64,000 nucleotides of DNA. It comes from SKLM01 sp964421785. Its GTDB lineage: Bacteria; Chloroflexota; Anaerolineae; B4-G1. The translations under genes were made by a program, and so were the position numbers. The stretch is taken from the NCBI GenBank assembly GCA_964421785.1, contig CAYQZG010000003.1:3466-67465 (forward strand), written 5' to 3'. Numbering within the stretch: position 1 is the first letter of the stretch; each line of letters begins with the position of its first letter. The notes below the pieces were generated by a model, which was given only the letters and a program-made list of their open reading frames with translations, made no database searches and had not been told where the DNA came from. This document shows, one piece after another, positions 26,251 to 34,640 of the stretch.

Positions 26251-27459
26251 GTGCGCCGATCGATGTCGATCATCAACCGTTCGTTGCCATCGCCGGCTCT
26301 CATCCCTAGCCGCCATCTTCCTCCGACCATGTCCATTCGCCGGCTGCTGGTCGTCGCTCGCAAGGAGCTCTGCCACGTCACGCGCGACCTTCGGCTTCTA
26401 TTCCTCGTCACGGTGGCTCCCGGATTCTTGCTGGTGACCCTATCGTACGTCTTCGCCCTTGACGTCGGCCGAGTCAATCTGGCTGTGCGGGATCTCGATC
26501 GGACAACGCTCTCTCGAGACCTCATCTCGCGCGTTACGGCTGACGGCGACTTTGTGGTGGTCAGCCGGCTGGAGGAAGCGCGGGACGTGGAGCGGGTCTT
26601 CACCCGGGGGGAAGCCGACATTGTGCTGACGATCCCGCGGGGCTTCGCCAGAACAGCCTTGCGCGGCGAGCCGGCCCAGATCCAGTGTGTTGTCGACGGG
26701 GTGGATGCGATCGGCGGCAGCCAGTCTCTGGCGCTTCTGGAGAGCCGCGTGCACGCCTTCGTGGCGCGCATGGCGCGATCCAGAGCCGGTCTGGGCGCCG
26801 AGTCATTGGTCGCTGTCGATGCTGTTGCGATCAAGGAGCGCGCTTGGTACAACGAGGCGCTTAAGTCATTGATCGGCATGGTACCCGGGCTGATGGCGAT
26901 CATTCTCTGTATGCCCGCCTTGGCGTTTGCCCTGGCGCTGACCCGGGAGAAGGAGATGGGCTCCTTCGAAAGCCTGATCGTCACGCCGGTGCGCGGCGTC
27001 GAGTACTTGATCGGCAAGCTGTTGGCCTATGAGCTGGGTGGGGTTGCCAGCGGCGTCCTGGCTTTGCTGGTAGCCACCCTCTGGTTTCAGGTACCTTTCC
27101 GAGGCTCCTTGCCCGACTTCCTCTTGCTCACCGCTGCCTACATGATTGCCAGCACGGGTATCAGTCTGGTGGTGGCCAGCCTTGTGCGCAACCAGCAGAC
27201 GGCGATGTTTCTCATCTTGATGATCTTCTTTGTGCCGAGTTTCTTTCTCGCCGGTCTGCTTCGCCCGGTCGCTGAGGAGCCGATTGCGCGAGCCATCGCC
27301 TATGCTCTGCCATCGACTCATTTCATCAGCATCTCGCGCGGCTTGTTCCTCAAGGGCCTGGGGCTTGCAGCTCTGAAGGCGCCCGCCGCGGCGCTGCTGG
27401 GGATTGGCTTCGTCTGTCAAGTCATCAGCCTGTTGTTGTTCGAGAAGAAGCTGGCATGA
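26251..27459 (+). CDS. ABC-2 family transporter permease
   Basis: A 402-residue permease of the ABC-2 type. One N-terminal transmembrane helix (LLFLVTVAPGFLLVTLSYVF) precedes a ~170-residue extracytoplasmic domain (NLAVRDLDRTTLSRDLISR and so on), then five helices, with GLMAIILCMPALAFALALTR and REKEMGSFESLIVTPVRG as family signatures. The true start may be the ATG at 26329 (MSIRRLLVVARKEL), where family similarity begins; no clear ribosome binding site decides. A second permease follows 187 bases later. No ATPase gene is next to them in this window. Confidence 0.83.
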   Translation: MRRSMSIINRSLPSPALIPSRHLPPTMSIRRLLVVARKELCHVTRDLRLLFLVTVAPGFLLVTLSYVFALDVGRVNLAVRDLDRTTLSRDLISRVTADGDFVVVSRLEEARDVERVFTRGEADIVLTIPRGFARTALRGEPAQIQCVVDGVDAIGGSQSLALLESRVHAFVARMARSRAGLGAESLVAVDAVAIKERAWYNEALKSLIGMVPGLMAIILCMPALAFALALTREKEMGSFESLIVTPVRGVEYLIGKLLAYELGGVASGVLALLVATLWFQVPFRGSLPDFLLLTAAYMIASTGISLVVASLVRNQQTAMFLILMIFFVPSFFLAGLLRPVAEEPIARAIAYALPSTHFISISRGLFLKGLGLAALKAPAAALLGIGFVCQVISLLLFEKKLA

Positions 27460-27479
27460 CGGGGCAGCCATTGCTGGTG

Positions 27480-27535
27480 CGTTGGCACGCTGGCACGTTG
27501 GAAAGTTTGAACGTTGGAACGTTGGCGGGCGATCT
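27480..27535. repeat. GTTGGAAC/GTTGGCAC short tandem repeats between permease genes
   Basis: Units such as CGTTGGCACGCTGGCACGTT and GAACGTTGGAACGTTGG repeat irregularly. Related GAACGTTGGAACGTGG occurs just after the second permease at 28762-28777. It is followed by GCACTCCGCATAGCTCC, a degenerate copy of a sequence at 4671. Confidence 0.65.
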
Positions 27536-27646
27536 CGCCCTGCTCGTCCTAGACGCCTCACGCGCGCCGGACGGCACTCCGCATAGCTCCGTGCCTAACT
27601 ACGAACGGACTGCGCCTACAGGGAGAAGGGAAGGGGATGGATCGTC

Positions 27647-28762
27647 GTGCTGCTGCGTATCCGTAACCTGATCCGCAAAGAGCTCATACAGCTGGGCCGC
27701 GATTCACTGTTGACGGCCTTCATCGTCACCCTGCCCGTCATCCAGCTGGTACTGCTCGCTCGAGCCACCACCTCGGATATCATTGGACTGGATATCTGTA
27801 TTGTGGATCGTGATCAATCCAGTGCCAGTCGCCGCGCGGTGGAGGCTCTGAGTAACGTGGGGGAGCTAGAGATCCACAGTGTACTGGTGACCGTGGAGGA
27901 GGCTGGTCGTCTCCTGGATCAGGGGGATGTGATCCTGGCGGTGGTCGTCCCCGAGGGCTTCTCCAGGGCGCTCACGCGTCCTGTGGACACGGCCTCGATA
28001 CAGATTGTCGTCGATGGCAGCAATGACCTCATAGCGGACATTGCTCTCGGCGCTGCCCGCGAGGCCTTGACCGAATTTGTCAGCGATGAGGCTCTGGGCT
28101 CGGGAGGCAGTTCGGTGTCTCTCGTCGACCTGCGCACCACGGTGCGCTTCAACCCGACGTTCAACGTGAAGCTCTTTACGGTGCCGGCGCAGGTGGGCTT
28201 CATCGTCTACCAGGTGACCCTGACGGTGGCTTCGATAGGTCTGGCGCGGGAGCGCGAGTTAGGCACGCTTGAACAGCTCATCGTGATGCCCCTGACCCGG
28301 CTGGAGTTGGTGATCGGTAAGGCCTTACCGGCGTTGATCATGGGGATGGTCAACTTCCTTTCGATGCTGGGAGTGGCCGTCTGGGGGTTTGGGGTCCCCT
28401 TGCGAGGTTCTCCCTGGCTTCTGCTTGGATTGACGCTGGTTTTTGTCTTTGCCGAGATCGGTTATGGTATCTTCATCTCCGGAATAGCCCATACGCAACA
28501 GCAGGCGATTTTGATGGTCTTCGTGCTGGCGATGGTCGATATGGCATTCTCCGGCTTTCTGGTGCCGGTCAAGAACCTGCCTGCGGGGCTGCGGGTGATC
28601 GCCCGAGCCGTTCCCCTGCGTCACTACCTGACCATTATGCGCAGTGTGATGCTCAGGGGCGCCGGGCTGAGCGCGCTGTGGCCCCATGCGGTGGCAATGC
28701 TCGTCGTGGGCACCCTGGTCACCGGGTTTGCAGTGCGGAACTTGAATCGTCGTTTGGATTAG
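27647..28762 (+). CDS. ABC-2 family transporter permease (second of pair)
   Basis: A 371-residue permease of the same type as its neighbour: N-terminal helix (SLLTAFIVTLPVIQLVLLAR), an extracytoplasmic domain with CIVDRDQSSASRRAVEAL, then five helices and the signature ARERELGTLEQLIVMPLTR. The GTG at 27647 follows a purine-rich GAAGGGAAGGGGATGG. Two such permeases usually form a heterodimer driven by one ATP-binding protein, which would have to be encoded elsewhere. Substrate unknown. Confidence 0.84.
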   Translation: MLLRIRNLIRKELIQLGRDSLLTAFIVTLPVIQLVLLARATTSDIIGLDICIVDRDQSSASRRAVEALSNVGELEIHSVLVTVEEAGRLLDQGDVILAVVVPEGFSRALTRPVDTASIQIVVDGSNDLIADIALGAAREALTEFVSDEALGSGGSSVSLVDLRTTVRFNPTFNVKLFTVPAQVGFIVYQVTLTVASIGLARERELGTLEQLIVMPLTRLELVIGKALPALIMGMVNFLSMLGVAVWGFGVPLRGSPWLLLGLTLVFVFAEIGYGIFISGIAHTQQQAILMVFVLAMVDMAFSGFLVPVKNLPAGLRVIARAVPLRHYLTIMRSVMLRGAGLSALWPHAVAMLVVGTLVTGFAVRNLNRRLD

Positions 28763-28862
28763 AACGTTGGAACGTGGCCCAGCGGGGCTGGGCTGGGACG
28801 TTGGCTTACGTGCAAAAAGGTGCTCTGAGCCCCGTCCTGGGGACGATTTGCCCGTATACTGG

Positions 28863-28969
28863 GGCTCCTGAAAGAAGGTCGTCGAGGTGCGTTAGCATTA
28901 GGTGCCTGGCACTTCAACGGCGGCTTCGCCAAGTGCCAGGCACCGTGGGAGCCTTTTTTCGGTAGAGCC
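28863..28969. repeat. Large stem-loop repeat (element C) with 14-bp perfect palindrome
   Basis: GGCTC (28863-28867) pairs with GAGCC (28965-28969), and GAAAGAAGG (28870-28878) with CCTTTTTTC (28952-28960). Inside, GGTGCCTGGCACTT (28901-28914) and AAGTGCCAGGCACC (28931-28944) form a perfect inverted repeat around a small hairpin loop. The outer arms recur at 35834-35935 with a different apical hairpin. Just upstream, GGTGCTCTGAGCCCCGTC (from 28821) is the reverse complement of sequence at 35902-35919. The element lies between the permeases and the UDP-glucose dehydrogenase gene. The T-run could also act as part of a terminator. Confidence 0.75.
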
Positions 28970-29037
28970 AATGCTATTTGCTCTGGACGGGCCGAGTCAC
29001 TGATTGGGCCCCTTAGCGGGATAGGGAGGGAAGTCTT

Positions 29038-30357
29038 ATGAGAGAGATCTGTGTCATCGGCGTCGGCTACGTAGGGCTGGTCACAGGAGCCTGCTTGGCC
29101 GATCTGGGTAATCACGTGGTCTGTCTGAATCGGAACAAGAAGAAGTCGGACAATCTGAAGAGGGGCATTCTGCCCATTTATGAGCCCGGCCTGGAGGAGA
29201 TCGTGCGGCGCAACAATGAGGCCGGTCGACTGCACTTCACGACGTCGTACGATGAGGCGATGGAGGATGCGGCGTTCGTCTTCATCGCTGTGGGCACCCC
29301 GTCGGGCGACAGCGGCGAGGCCGATCTGGCCTCTGTTGAGGCCGCCGCCGAAGATGTCGCAGGGTGCGTCCACCAGCCGCTGATCATCATCAACAAGTCG
29401 ACGGTACCGATAGGTACCGGCGACTGGGTGGCCGACATCGTACATCAACACACGCCAGATACTGCGATTCCCTTTTCAGTCGTCTCCAACCCGGAGTTCC
29501 TGCGTGAGGGATCTGCGGTCTATGACTGGATGAATCCTGATCGCGTTGTGCTGGGGTCGACGGACCGTGAGGCTGCCGAGCGGGTGGCCGAGCTCTACTA
29601 CCCGTTGCACGCCGAGATCATTATCACCGATCTGCGCACAGCCGAGATGATCAAGTATGCCTCCAACGCCTTTCTGGCCACCAAGATCTCTTTCATCAAC
29701 GAGATAGCGAACATCTGCGAAGTGCTGGGCGCTGACGTGAAGGAAGTGGCGCGAGGTATGGGTACCGATCATCGGATAAGCCCTAATTTCTTGGGGGCCG
29801 GGATCGGCTGGGGCGGGTCGTGCTTCCCCAAGGATGTCAAAGCGTTGGCCCATATGGCGGCTACGCACGGCACACATCCTCAGATGTTGCGGGCGGTGAT
29901 GGAGATTAACTACGACCAACGGAAAAGGTTCGTGACCAAGCTCCGTGACGTATTGGGCGGATTGCGAGGCAAGACGATCGGGATCCTGGGGCTCTCCTTC
30001 AAGCCGAACACCGACGATATGCGGGACGCCCCGTCGGTGGAGATCATCAACCTGCTGCGGTACGAGGGTGCCGAGATTCGGGCCTATGACCCGGTGGCCA
30101 TGGAGAATGCGGAGCGCATCCTGGGGAATGCCGTTGCTTACTGCGAGGATCCGTATCAGGCGGCCGAAGGTGCCGACGCGTTACTGCTGGTCGCCGAGTG
30201 GAACGAATTCAAGCAGTTGAATATGGATCGAGTCAAGGAGTTGATGCGCGATCCGGTGTTGCTCGACGGGCGTAACATCTACGATCCCGAGCGTATACGG
30301 GGTCTCGGTTTCACCTATCGAGGGATGGGAAGGGGATACAACGCGGGTGGTCGATAG
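29038..30357 (+). CDS. UDP-glucose 6-dehydrogenase
   Basis: A 439-residue NAD-dependent enzyme oxidising UDP-glucose (or a related sugar nucleotide) to the uronic acid for envelope polysaccharides. Visible are the NAD-binding ICVIGVGYVGLVTGACLADL, YEPGLEE, FIAVGTPS, NPEFLREGSAVYDWMNPDR, the active-site Cys in GWGGSCFPKDVKAL, and the C-terminal domain with GLSFKPNTDDMRDAPS. The ATG follows GGGAGGGAAG. Two members of the repeat set lie just upstream. UDP-glucose as substrate is inferred from the closest family; UDP-ManNAc or UDP-GlcNAc dehydrogenases look similar. Confidence 0.92.
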   Translation: MREICVIGVGYVGLVTGACLADLGNHVVCLNRNKKKSDNLKRGILPIYEPGLEEIVRRNNEAGRLHFTTSYDEAMEDAAFVFIAVGTPSGDSGEADLASVEAAAEDVAGCVHQPLIIINKSTVPIGTGDWVADIVHQHTPDTAIPFSVVSNPEFLREGSAVYDWMNPDRVVLGSTDREAAERVAELYYPLHAEIIITDLRTAEMIKYASNAFLATKISFINEIANICEVLGADVKEVARGMGTDHRISPNFLGAGIGWGGSCFPKDVKALAHMAATHGTHPQMLRAVMEINYDQRKRFVTKLRDVLGGLRGKTIGILGLSFKPNTDDMRDAPSVEIINLLRYEGAEIRAYDPVAMENAERILGNAVAYCEDPYQAAEGADALLLVAEWNEFKQLNMDRVKELMRDPVLLDGRNIYDPERIRGLGFTYRGMGRGYNAGGR

Positions 30358-30417
30358 ATTAGGGTTTTCGGTTTCGTTCGCGGGAGGCGGATGCCGCTTC
30401 AGCCGCTGTGCTTCCTT

Positions 30418-30510
30418 CGCTTACCTTTTCCGCCGCTGCACTTAAGGCGGATGCCGGGCGGAGGCCGCCTAGGCGCTTACCTTTTCCGCCGCTGCGCTCA
30501 AGGCGGATGC
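30418..30510. repeat. Two 37-bp direct repeats with TCCGCC/GGCGGA arms
   Basis: CGCTTACCTTTTCCGCCGCT and the following bases to GGCGGATGC occur at 30418-30454 and again at 30474-30510 with two mismatches. Each copy contains an inverted repeat TCCGCC...GGCGGA, and related GGCGGATGCCGCTTCAGCC lies just upstream at 30386. The pair sits between convergent genes (ugd rightward, a receiver gene leftward) and could form a transcription-ending structure. Confidence 0.75.
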
Positions 30511-30513
30511 TCT

Positions 30514-30897
30514 TTATTGGAGATGCTCCTTCAGCTGCGGCAGCAGATCCGTGCGGAGCTTCCAGATGCATGCACACGCCTCCGCCCCGGCCCTCACAAC
30601 GGCTCGGCGATAGGACTCATGATCTAGAGATACCAGGGCGAAGACCGCTGCAGCAGGTTGTGCGGCCTTCATCGTGCGTACGCTTTCGACGCCACTTCTT
30701 CCAAGGTTGGAGATGTCCATTAGTACGACGTCCGGGGATTTGGATCGGTTCAGGAAGATGCCGTTGCTGTGATCGTTGCTCTCGATCAATCGGACATCCG
30801 GAAACATCATGACCAGCCAGTCGCGCAGCGAGTCGAGGATCACGCTGTTTTCCTCGATCAGCAGGAGCGACGGGTTGTCCTGAACGGGGGTGTCCAT
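30514..30897 (-). CDS. Stand-alone response regulator receiver, atypical acidic pocket
   Basis: A 127-residue receiver-like protein. The acidic pair near the N-terminus reads LLLIEENS (E15, E16 in place of the usual Asp pair), the acceptor is D61 in VVLMDISNLGRSGV, and the conserved Lys may be the one in CIWKLRTDLLP. The changed acidic pair suggests altered or weakened phosphorylation. A -10-like TATAAT lies about 170 bases upstream on the same strand, with the 23-bp tandem repeat region beyond it. Partner unknown; the NarL-type regulator gene upstream is on the same strand. Confidence 0.72.
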   Translation of the reverse strand: MDTPVQDNPSLLLIEENSVILDSLRDWLVMMFPDVRLIESNDHSNGIFLNRSKSPDVVLMDISNLGRSGVESVRTMKAAQPAAAVFALVSLDHESYRRAVVRAGAEACACIWKLRTDLLPQLKEHLQ

Positions 30898-31068
30898 CAG
30901 GAACCTCCCTCGGTAAGTATGATGGGGCGAGTTGCTTGGAGCCCTCGCCCCAGGCGAGTTGCCGGAGGTCCTTGCTCGGCAAGTGTCTCCAGGCAGATCG
31001 CCCGTACATCACATCCGCCTCATCTGATAAGACCGTCAGTAACGGAGGCGGAGCGCTCTCACGATACT

Positions 31069-31074
31069 ATTATA
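31069..31074 (-). promoter_or_regulatory. Possible -10 box for the receiver gene
   Basis: On the minus strand the sequence reads GTGCTATAATAGTATC, a consensus -10 hexamer; the -35 region (around TACATA at 19 bases spacing) is poor. It lies between the 23-bp tandem repeats and the receiver gene at 30514-30897. Confidence 0.45.
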
Positions 31075-31116
31075 GCACAGACACTCCTGCTTGTATGTAG
31101 TAAACGTTAGATACTT

Positions 31117-31312
31117 TTGTGGCGTAGGTTTGATTCTTCTTGTGGCGCAGGTTTGATTCTTCTTGTGGCGTAGGTTNNNNNNNNNNNNNNNNNNNNNNNN
31201 NNNNNNNNNNNNNNNNNNNNNNNNNNNNNNNNNNNNNNNNNNNNNNNNNNNNNNNNNNNNNNNNNNNNNNNNNNNNAGGTTTGATTCTTCTTGTGGCGTA
31301 GGTTAGATAGGC
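31117..31312. repeat. 23-bp tandem repeat array spanning the assembly gap
   Basis: Units beginning TTGTGGCGTAGGTTTGATTC repeat every 23 bases at 31117, 31140 and 31163, the second with a single C change; the array runs into 100 N (31177-31276) and resumes in phase on the other side at 31277-31312. The gap length is a placeholder, so the true copy number is unknown. The 456 bases between the two leftward regulator genes contain this array, the -10-like box and little else. Confidence 0.9.
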
Positions 31313-31353
31313 TATGTGGCGTTTGTTGGATGATCGGGGATGGTTCCGCCTTC

Positions 31354-32007
31354 CTATTCCAAATCTGTCAGTCCATGGCGGATGGCGAATTTGACCAACG
31401 TGGGCATGTCGCTGATATTCAGCTTCTTCATGAGGCGGCTGCGATAGGTATTGACGGTCGTGGTGGAGAGGGAGAGGGATTTGGAAATCTCGCTGGTCGT
31501 CCTCCCGTCGACGAGTTGCTTCAGTATCTGCTGCTCGCGCTCGCTGAGTCCTCCCACGGGAGATTCGGTCTCTGCGGTCTCGCGCCGTTCTACATAGTCA
31601 TCAACTAGCTGGTCGGAGATTCTCTGGCTCAGGTAGCGGTGGCCGGCGGTGACGGTGCGCAGGGCGCTGACCAGCTCCTTGCCCGCTGACTCTTTCGCCA
31701 CGAAGCCACTTGCTCCGGCTTTCAACGCGCGAAAGACGTGCTCGTTTGTCGCGTGCATTGAGAGAATGACAACGCGTGTAGATGCTTGCAGGTCAATGAC
31801 CTTCTTGGTGGCCTCAATTCCGTTGAGCTCAGGCATGCCGATATCCAGGACGGCCACATCAGGCTGAAGCGCTGCGATCTGTTCCACAGCGTCACGTCCG
31901 TTGCCAGCTTCTCCGATGACTGCGATGCCGGGCTCAGCATCGAGGTATGCTCGCAATCCTTCCCGAACAACGCCATGGTCGTCAGCCAGTAAGACAGAGA
32001 TTGTCAC
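31354..32007 (-). CDS. NarL/LuxR-family response regulator
   Basis: A 217-residue regulator: an N-terminal receiver with the acidic pair in LLADDHGVVREGL, the acceptor D55 in VAVLDIGMPELNGIEA and Lys in GFVAKESAGKEL, then a LuxR helix-turn-helix (LSEREQQILKQLVDGRTTSE, then TTVNTYRSRLMKKL). It should bind DNA when phosphorylated. The GTG at 32007 is chosen because GGAGGTGAC precedes it on the minus strand; the upstream in-frame ATGs encode non-family sequence. No kinase gene is adjacent, so its sensor is unknown. Confidence 0.92.
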   Translation of the reverse strand: MTISVLLADDHGVVREGLRAYLDAEPGIAVIGEAGNGRDAVEQIAALQPDVAVLDIGMPELNGIEATKKVIDLQASTRVVILSMHATNEHVFRALKAGASGFVAKESAGKELVSALRTVTAGHRYLSQRISDQLVDDYVERRETAETESPVGGLSEREQQILKQLVDGRTTSEISKSLSLSTTTVNTYRSRLMKKLNISDMPTLVKFAIRHGLTDLE

Positions 32008-32287
32008 GTCGTCACCTCCGAAAACATAGGGATTGTTCCAAAGCTGCGGCTCAATCAAGCGGCCGGTGCACATAGGCGCCATCTGTCCCAGGCATCTTTG
32101 TCCGGTTGTGACGTGCCGTTTCGTACAGCTTGGATTCGGGGCCTGTCACCGGGTCGATTGGGCAACGAACTCAGTATAGATCAGCAGGCACCAGGCGTCA
32201 AATCGCGGTGAGATCCCTGATGTGGAAGCTTGCTACCCTGGTGATTTGGCTGGGCGGTTCATAGGGCAAGGGGAAGGATGGATCTGG

Positions 32288-33493
32288 CTACGGCAGTGTG
32301 GCAAGGGCTTGTTGAAGGTCTTCTATTAGATCCTCCACGGCTTCAATGCCCACGGACATGCGCACCAGGCCCGCGCCGATTCCGATGCGAGCTCGTTCTT
32401 TGGGGCTCAGCGCCCGGTGAGAAGCATGGGCGGGATAGAGCAACAGGCTGTGGACGTCGCCGAGGGTTGTGCCAGGCACGCAGAGGTTGAGCGCTTCGAA
32501 GAAGCGGAAGACCTCGGGTTGGCCTGCCCCGGCGATCTCGAACGAGACCATGCCGCCGTATCTACGTTCCCCGAAGAGGGACTTCGCCAGCGCGTGCTGG
32601 GGATGGGATGGAAGGCCGGGGTAGTGGACTCCCGTCACGCGGGGATGATGCTCCAGCCAGCGAGCTACGCTCATAGCGTTATCACAATGCTGTCCCATCC
32701 GAAGGGCGAGGGTGCGCATGCCTCGCAGTGCGAGCCAGGCGTCTTGGGGACCGAGGTTGCCGCCGGTAACCTTGAGCACTTCTAGTATGTCTGCCCGTAG
32801 TCTTTCGGAGGTAACGACCACCCCGCCGAGGACATCGCCGTGTCCGGCCAGATACTTGGTGGCACTGTGGATCACCAGATCGGCGCCCAGGGCCAGGGGC
32901 CGGACGAGGATCGGTGTGGCAAAGGTGCTATCCACCAGGAGAGCGGCGCCGCAGCGATGGGCTGTGTCAGCAAGAGCAGGTAGGTTGGCCACTTTCAGCA
33001 GTGGGTTGGAGATGGTCTCCACCAGGAGGGCCGCCGGATTGAGGTCTCTGCAGAGTGTCTCCACGGCGTGTAGGTCGTTCGCGTCCACGAAGCGAGCGGT
33101 GACGCCCTGGCTCTTCATCAACTGGGTCAGCAGGCTGCGCGTGGTGCCGTAGAGATCCTGGGCTGCGACGACGGTTGAGCCGCTACGTGCTCCTACCGCC
33201 AATAGACTGGCGTGGATAGCGGCCATGCCGGAGGCGAAGGCGAGAGCGGCCTCGCCTTCCTCCAGCGCGGCCACGGCGTCCTCGAAAGCGGTGACTGTCG
33301 GGTTGCCGTGGCGCGCGTAGACGTATCCTTCTCGATCTCCGGCGAAGACCTGATCCAGGGCGTCCATGGATGGGTAGTGGTACGTCACCGACTGGTGGAT
33401 TGGCGCGACTGTGGGTGTGAAGTCGGCGTGTGAAGGCGGTTTTCCGGCGTGTACGGCCTGGGTCGCCAGCTGCCAGGCTCTAGCTGCGGTCAT
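32288..33493 (-). CDS. Trans-sulfuration PLP enzyme (cystathionine gamma-synthase/lyase group)
   Basis: A 401-residue member of the Cys/Met metabolism PLP family. Motifs: YVYARHGNPTVTAFEDAVAA, ALAFASGMAAI, DLYGTTRSLL, LVETISNPLLKVANL, LLVDSTFATP, the PLP lysine in HSATKYLAGHGDVLGG, and the C-terminal VRMSVGIEAVEDLIEDL. Family members make or split cystathionine, act as methionine gamma-lyase, or use O-acetylhomoserine; sequence reading alone does not decide which. The ATG at 33493 has GGAGG five bases upstream. No other sulfur genes are nearby. Confidence 0.88.
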   Translation of the reverse strand: MTAARAWQLATQAVHAGKPPSHADFTPTVAPIHQSVTYHYPSMDALDQVFAGDREGYVYARHGNPTVTAFEDAVAALEEGEAALAFASGMAAIHASLLAVGARSGSTVVAAQDLYGTTRSLLTQLMKSQGVTARFVDANDLHAVETLCRDLNPAALLVETISNPLLKVANLPALADTAHRCGAALLVDSTFATPILVRPLALGADLVIHSATKYLAGHGDVLGGVVVTSERLRADILEVLKVTGGNLGPQDAWLALRGMRTLALRMGQHCDNAMSVARWLEHHPRVTGVHYPGLPSHPQHALAKSLFGERRYGGMVSFEIAGAGQPEVFRFFEALNLCVPGTTLGDVHSLLLYPAHASHRALSPKERARIGIGAGLVRMSVGIEAVEDLIEDLQQALATLP

Positions 33494-33578
33494 GATGACC
33501 TCCAACGGGCTTGTTATGGGACATCAGCGTTCCAGTCATAAAAGGCACGATGGGCACGAGGGGGGATTGAGGTGGGGC

Positions 33579-34640
33579 TCACGACGTTCGCCAATGGAGC
33601 CAACGCATGGCGTCCAGGACGCGCGGCATCACCACCCTGTAGAAACCGTATCCCACGCCCGATGTAGGATAATCCCAGGCTCCGATGTGTTCCACAAACC
33701 GCCCCCCGAAGCCTTTCTTGAACCGATAGACCCCCCACATAGGGTCGGACTGATCCAGTTCGTCTGGGGCGCCCCACATATCGTAGACGGTGCAGCCGCG
33801 CTCCTTAGCCCACTGCATCGCCTCCCATTGGAGCAGGTTGTTGGGCATCTTGTCGCGATGGATGCTGAGAGATGCGCCGACCATGTAGGTGGCACGCTTG
33901 CCGAAGCGATAGACGATCACCATGGCCACCGGCTGTTCCTCCACCACGGCGATCAGCGGCAGGGCCAGTCCCTGCTCTATAAAGGAGCCCCAGGCATCTC
34001 GATAGTAGGCCTCCGGACGGATGACGAAGCCAGCTCGCTTGGCCGTCTCGCGATACATGTCGTAGAGCAGCGGAAGGTCATCGTTGGTGCCGTGGCGGAC
34101 GGTGACGCCCTTGCGTTTCGCCAGTCGTATGTTGTAGCGCCATTTTGACTTCATACCCATCAGGAGGTCATCCAGGCTGGGCCTCAGGTCGAGTAGGATT
34201 GTGTTCCGGAACTGAATCTCCTCCTCCGAGCGACGCCAGCCACGGCGGCGAAGGGTGGCGAGAACGTCTTTGCCCTCGGATGTCCCGGGTTCCACGTCCG
34301 GGTCGATCTTGATGAAGATGGCTCCCCTCCGTCGCGCCGTTGTCTCCAGCCAATCGAGGATGCGATTGAGGAGGGCGCTATTGGCGTAGTCCAAGAGGGG
34401 GCCTTTGGGGACGTACATCACGCGAATTGGCAGGTAGCTGAGGCGGCGGGTGAGCAATGATGCAGCTGCCTTGGGTTGGTCTGTCTGTGAATCTATCCAG
34501 AGATGGCGTGATGGCTTCCATCCGTGGCGTGACTTGAAGGCACCCCAGGCCCAGCTCTGGAGGAGGTGCGAGGCAGGCAGGTCGAGCAAAGCCCGGTCCC
34601 AGGCCATCTGTGTGGTCGGCTGCTTGGTCTGCAGGTTCAT
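33579..34640 (-). CDS. FemAB-family peptidyltransferase (second copy)
   Basis: A 353-residue FemABX-type protein with the two GNAT-like lobes: LLQSWAWGAFKSRHGW and MYVPKGPLLDYANSAL in the first, MGMKSKWRYNIRLAKRKGV and WEAMQWAKERGCTVYDMWG in the second. Such enzymes use aminoacyl-tRNA to add amino acids to peptidoglycan or related acceptors. Its ATG overlaps the stop of the upstream FemAB gene (TGATG), so the two are coupled. The pair is a tandem duplication: both share KSKxRYNIRLAxRKGV and CxxYDxWG. They may add successive residues of an interpeptide bridge. Confidence 0.88.
   Translation of the reverse strand: MNLQTKQPTTQMAWDRALLDLPASHLLQSWAWGAFKSRHGWKPSRHLWIDSQTDQPKAAASLLTRRLSYLPIRVMYVPKGPLLDYANSALLNRILDWLETTARRRGAIFIKIDPDVEPGTSEGKDVLATLRRRGWRRSEEEIQFRNTILLDLRPSLDDLLMGMKSKWRYNIRLAKRKGVTVRHGTNDDLPLLYDMYRETAKRAGFVIRPEAYYRDAWGSFIEQGLALPLIAVVEEQPVAMVIVYRFGKRATYMVGASLSIHRDKMPNNLLQWEAMQWAKERGCTVYDMWGAPDELDQSDPMWGVYRFKKGFGGRFVEHIGAWDYPTSGVGYGFYRVVMPRVLDAMRWLHWRTS

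Noticed and set aside
28901..28944. Perfect GGTGCCTGGCACTT palindrome as the terminator of the permease gene
   Set aside because: The T-run follows eight bases after the stem and instead pairs with an upstream purine arm; the same arms occur at 35834-35935 where no gene needs ending in that direction. A terminator role is not excluded but not assigned.
31117..31312. 23-bp direct repeats as a possible CRISPR array
   Set aside because: The repeats are head to tail without spacers.
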